A stretch of DNA of 22,517 nt from Dehalococcoidales bacterium (lineage in GTDB: Bacteria; Chloroflexota; Dehalococcoidia; Dehalococcoidales; UBA5760): positions 1 through 22,517 of the forward strand of contig JAQUOC010000009.1 in NCBI GenBank assembly GCA_028717305.1, in the 5' to 3' direction. Positions 21,507 to 22,517 of this stretch are shown in pieces. The translations under genes and the position numbers were made by a program. The notes below the pieces were generated by a model that saw nothing but the letters and a program-made list of their open reading frames with translations, was not told the DNA's origin and did no database searches. Every line of letters starts with the position of its first letter. Within the stretch, counting starts at the first letter, position 1.

Positions 21507-22118
21507 ATGGGTAAATTCGGCAAGGAGTTTGCCAAAGGGTTAGTCCTCTCTAATCCGGTCTTTGTGCTTGCCCTCGGCCTATGTCCGACGTTAGCCATCA
21601 GCACCTCAATCGATAACGCTTTGGGGATGACCCTGGCAGTTCTCATCGTACTGATAGGATCGAACGTAATAATATCTCTGATACGAAGGTTTGTCCCGAA
21701 TATCACCAGGATTCCCATCTTTATCGTCATTATTGCCACGCTGGTTACCGTGGTTAACCTGATATTTCATGCCAAATTCCCCGACCTCTACGAGTCCTTA
21801 GGGATATTTCTTCCCCTGATTGTGGTGAACTGCATCATACTCGGCAGGGCCGAAGCCTTTGCCTCCAAGAACCCGATACTGAACTCGATTGCTGATGCGT
21901 TAGGTATTACCGTCGGTTTTATGTTAGCCCTGCTCATAATATCGTTCCTGAGGCAGATACTGGGTACCGGCAACCTGGCAGTATTCGGCACCCATCTCTT
22001 TGACCTGCCTGTCCTCAAGGAGCACCCGATAGTAATCTTCATACTACCCCCGGGTGCATTCCTGCTAATAGGACTGATAATGGCGTTGTTCAAAAGGACG
22101 GGGGTGATCAAAGAATGA
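21507..22118 (+). CDS. rnfE: Rnf electron transport complex subunit E
   Basis: A 203-residue six-helix membrane protein homologous to NqrD. C26 (LGLCPTLA) and C109 (VVNCIILG) match the two cysteines that, with two from RnfA, bind the intramembrane 2Fe-2S cluster described for the Nqr/Rnf family. GAGGAAGGGGG precedes ATG 21507. The stop overlaps rnfA by ATGA. It is paired with rnfA as the inverted-topology partner. Confidence 0.95.
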   Translation: MGKFGKEFAKGLVLSNPVFVLALGLCPTLAISTSIDNALGMTLAVLIVLIGSNVIISLIRRFVPNITRIPIFIVIIATLVTVVNLIFHAKFPDLYESLGIFLPLIVVNCIILGRAEAFASKNPILNSIADALGITVGFMLALLIISFLRQILGTGNLAVFGTHLFDLPVLKEHPIVIFILPPGAFLLIGLIMALFKRTGVIKE

Positions 22119-22517
22119 GTGAGTTAGCCGCCGTTTTCATCGGTATGGTCCTTATCAACAACTTCATCCTGGTGAGGTTTCTCGGTCTCTGCCCCTTCTT
22201 CGGTGTTTCCAAGAAAATTAGCAGTGCCATCAGCATGGGAGTAGCCGTCACCTTCGTGATGGCTGTTTCCTCCGTCGCCACCTGGCTTATTCGTCACTAT
22301 ATCCTGGTTCCTTACGACATCGAGTATATGGATATCGTCATCTATATCCTGGTGATAGCCACACTGGTGCAGATTATCGAGCTATTCATTAAGAAGACCA
22401 ATGCTAATCTCTATTTCGCCTTCGGGATATACCTGCCCCTGATTACGACGAACTGTGCCGTGCTCGGCATTACCCTGATCAATGCGACACAGGGCTATTC
22501 CTTCACCGGCAGTGTCG
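22115..22517 (+). CDS. rnfA: Rnf electron transport complex subunit A (cut by window edge)
   Basis: The first 134 residues of a six-helix membrane protein homologous to NqrE. VLINNFILVRFLGLCPFFG carries C26, and LITTNCAVLG carries C114, the second half of the 2Fe-2S ligand set. FGIYLPLITTN is strongly conserved. The ATGA overlap with rnfE sets the start. The frame is open to the last base; rnfB, expected next, is outside the window. Confidence 0.95.
   Translation, partial: MSELAAVFIGMVLINNFILVRFLGLCPFFGVSKKISSAISMGVAVTFVMAVSSVATWLIRHYILVPYDIEYMDIVIYILVIATLVQIIELFIKKTNANLYFAFGIYLPLITTNCAVLGITLINATQGYSFTGSV

Noticed and set aside
1..22517. CRISPR arrays, insertion sequences, prophage or defence genes
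   Set aside because: No regularly spaced repeats, transposase motifs or terminal inverted repeats; the genes are core metabolic and housekeeping families with uniform style.

Overview
This window is a compact, gene-dense stretch (roughly 54% GC by eye) from an anaerobic bacterium. It encodes a ferredoxin-linked 2-oxoacid oxidoreductase, an Rnf complex, Na+-pump decarboxylase subunits, short-form ThiC with a Thi4-type thiazole synthase, and a ClpC of the Gram-positive/Chloroflexota/cyanobacterial kind. My best guess is an anaerobic Chloroflexota lineage close to Dehalococcoidia. That is inference from gene content and style, because no 16S or 23S gene is present to test it.

Layout from left to right. 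On the minus strand, meaB is followed by the start of a B12-dependent methylmalonyl-CoA mutase that runs off the left edge. A 200-bp divergent intergenic region with an operator-like dyad separates these from the plus-strand korDABC operon (2-oxoglutarate-type ferredoxin oxidoreductase). Next come a radical SAM amrS, a fused Memo-AMMECR1 gene (amrB-amrA), a possible 40-codon ORF and rarA. A small Thr-rich two-helix membrane protein converges on a minus-strand operon thiC-thi4-CPBP protease, which is controlled by a clear TPP riboswitch with an intrinsic terminator. On the plus strand follow rsmG, a 5S rRNA with its own promoter and no 16S/23S nearby, and clpC. A structured leader with a terminator-like hairpin then precedes three subunits of a sodium-pumping decarboxylase (small membrane subunit, biotin carrier, beta subunit). 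Last is apbE followed by rnfC-D-G-E-A, with rnfA cut by the right edge.

How the parts fit (inference): the 2-oxoacid oxidoreductase makes or uses acyl-CoA and reduced ferredoxin. Mutase plus MeaB interconvert succinyl-CoA and methylmalonyl-CoA. The biotin-dependent decarboxylase could turn methylmalonyl-CoA (or oxaloacetate) decarboxylation into a Na+ gradient. Rnf couples ferredoxin and NAD to the same or a proton gradient, and ApbE flavinylates RnfD and RnfG. TPP made through ThiC and Thi4 is the cofactor of the oxidoreductase.

Most genes belong to known families. The least explained items are the leader RNA before the decarboxylase genes (15724-15914), the Thr-rich membrane protein with a 20-bp-period repeat upstream, the orphan 5S gene, the atypical flavinylation motifs in both RnfD and RnfG, and the CPBP protease inside a thiamine operon.
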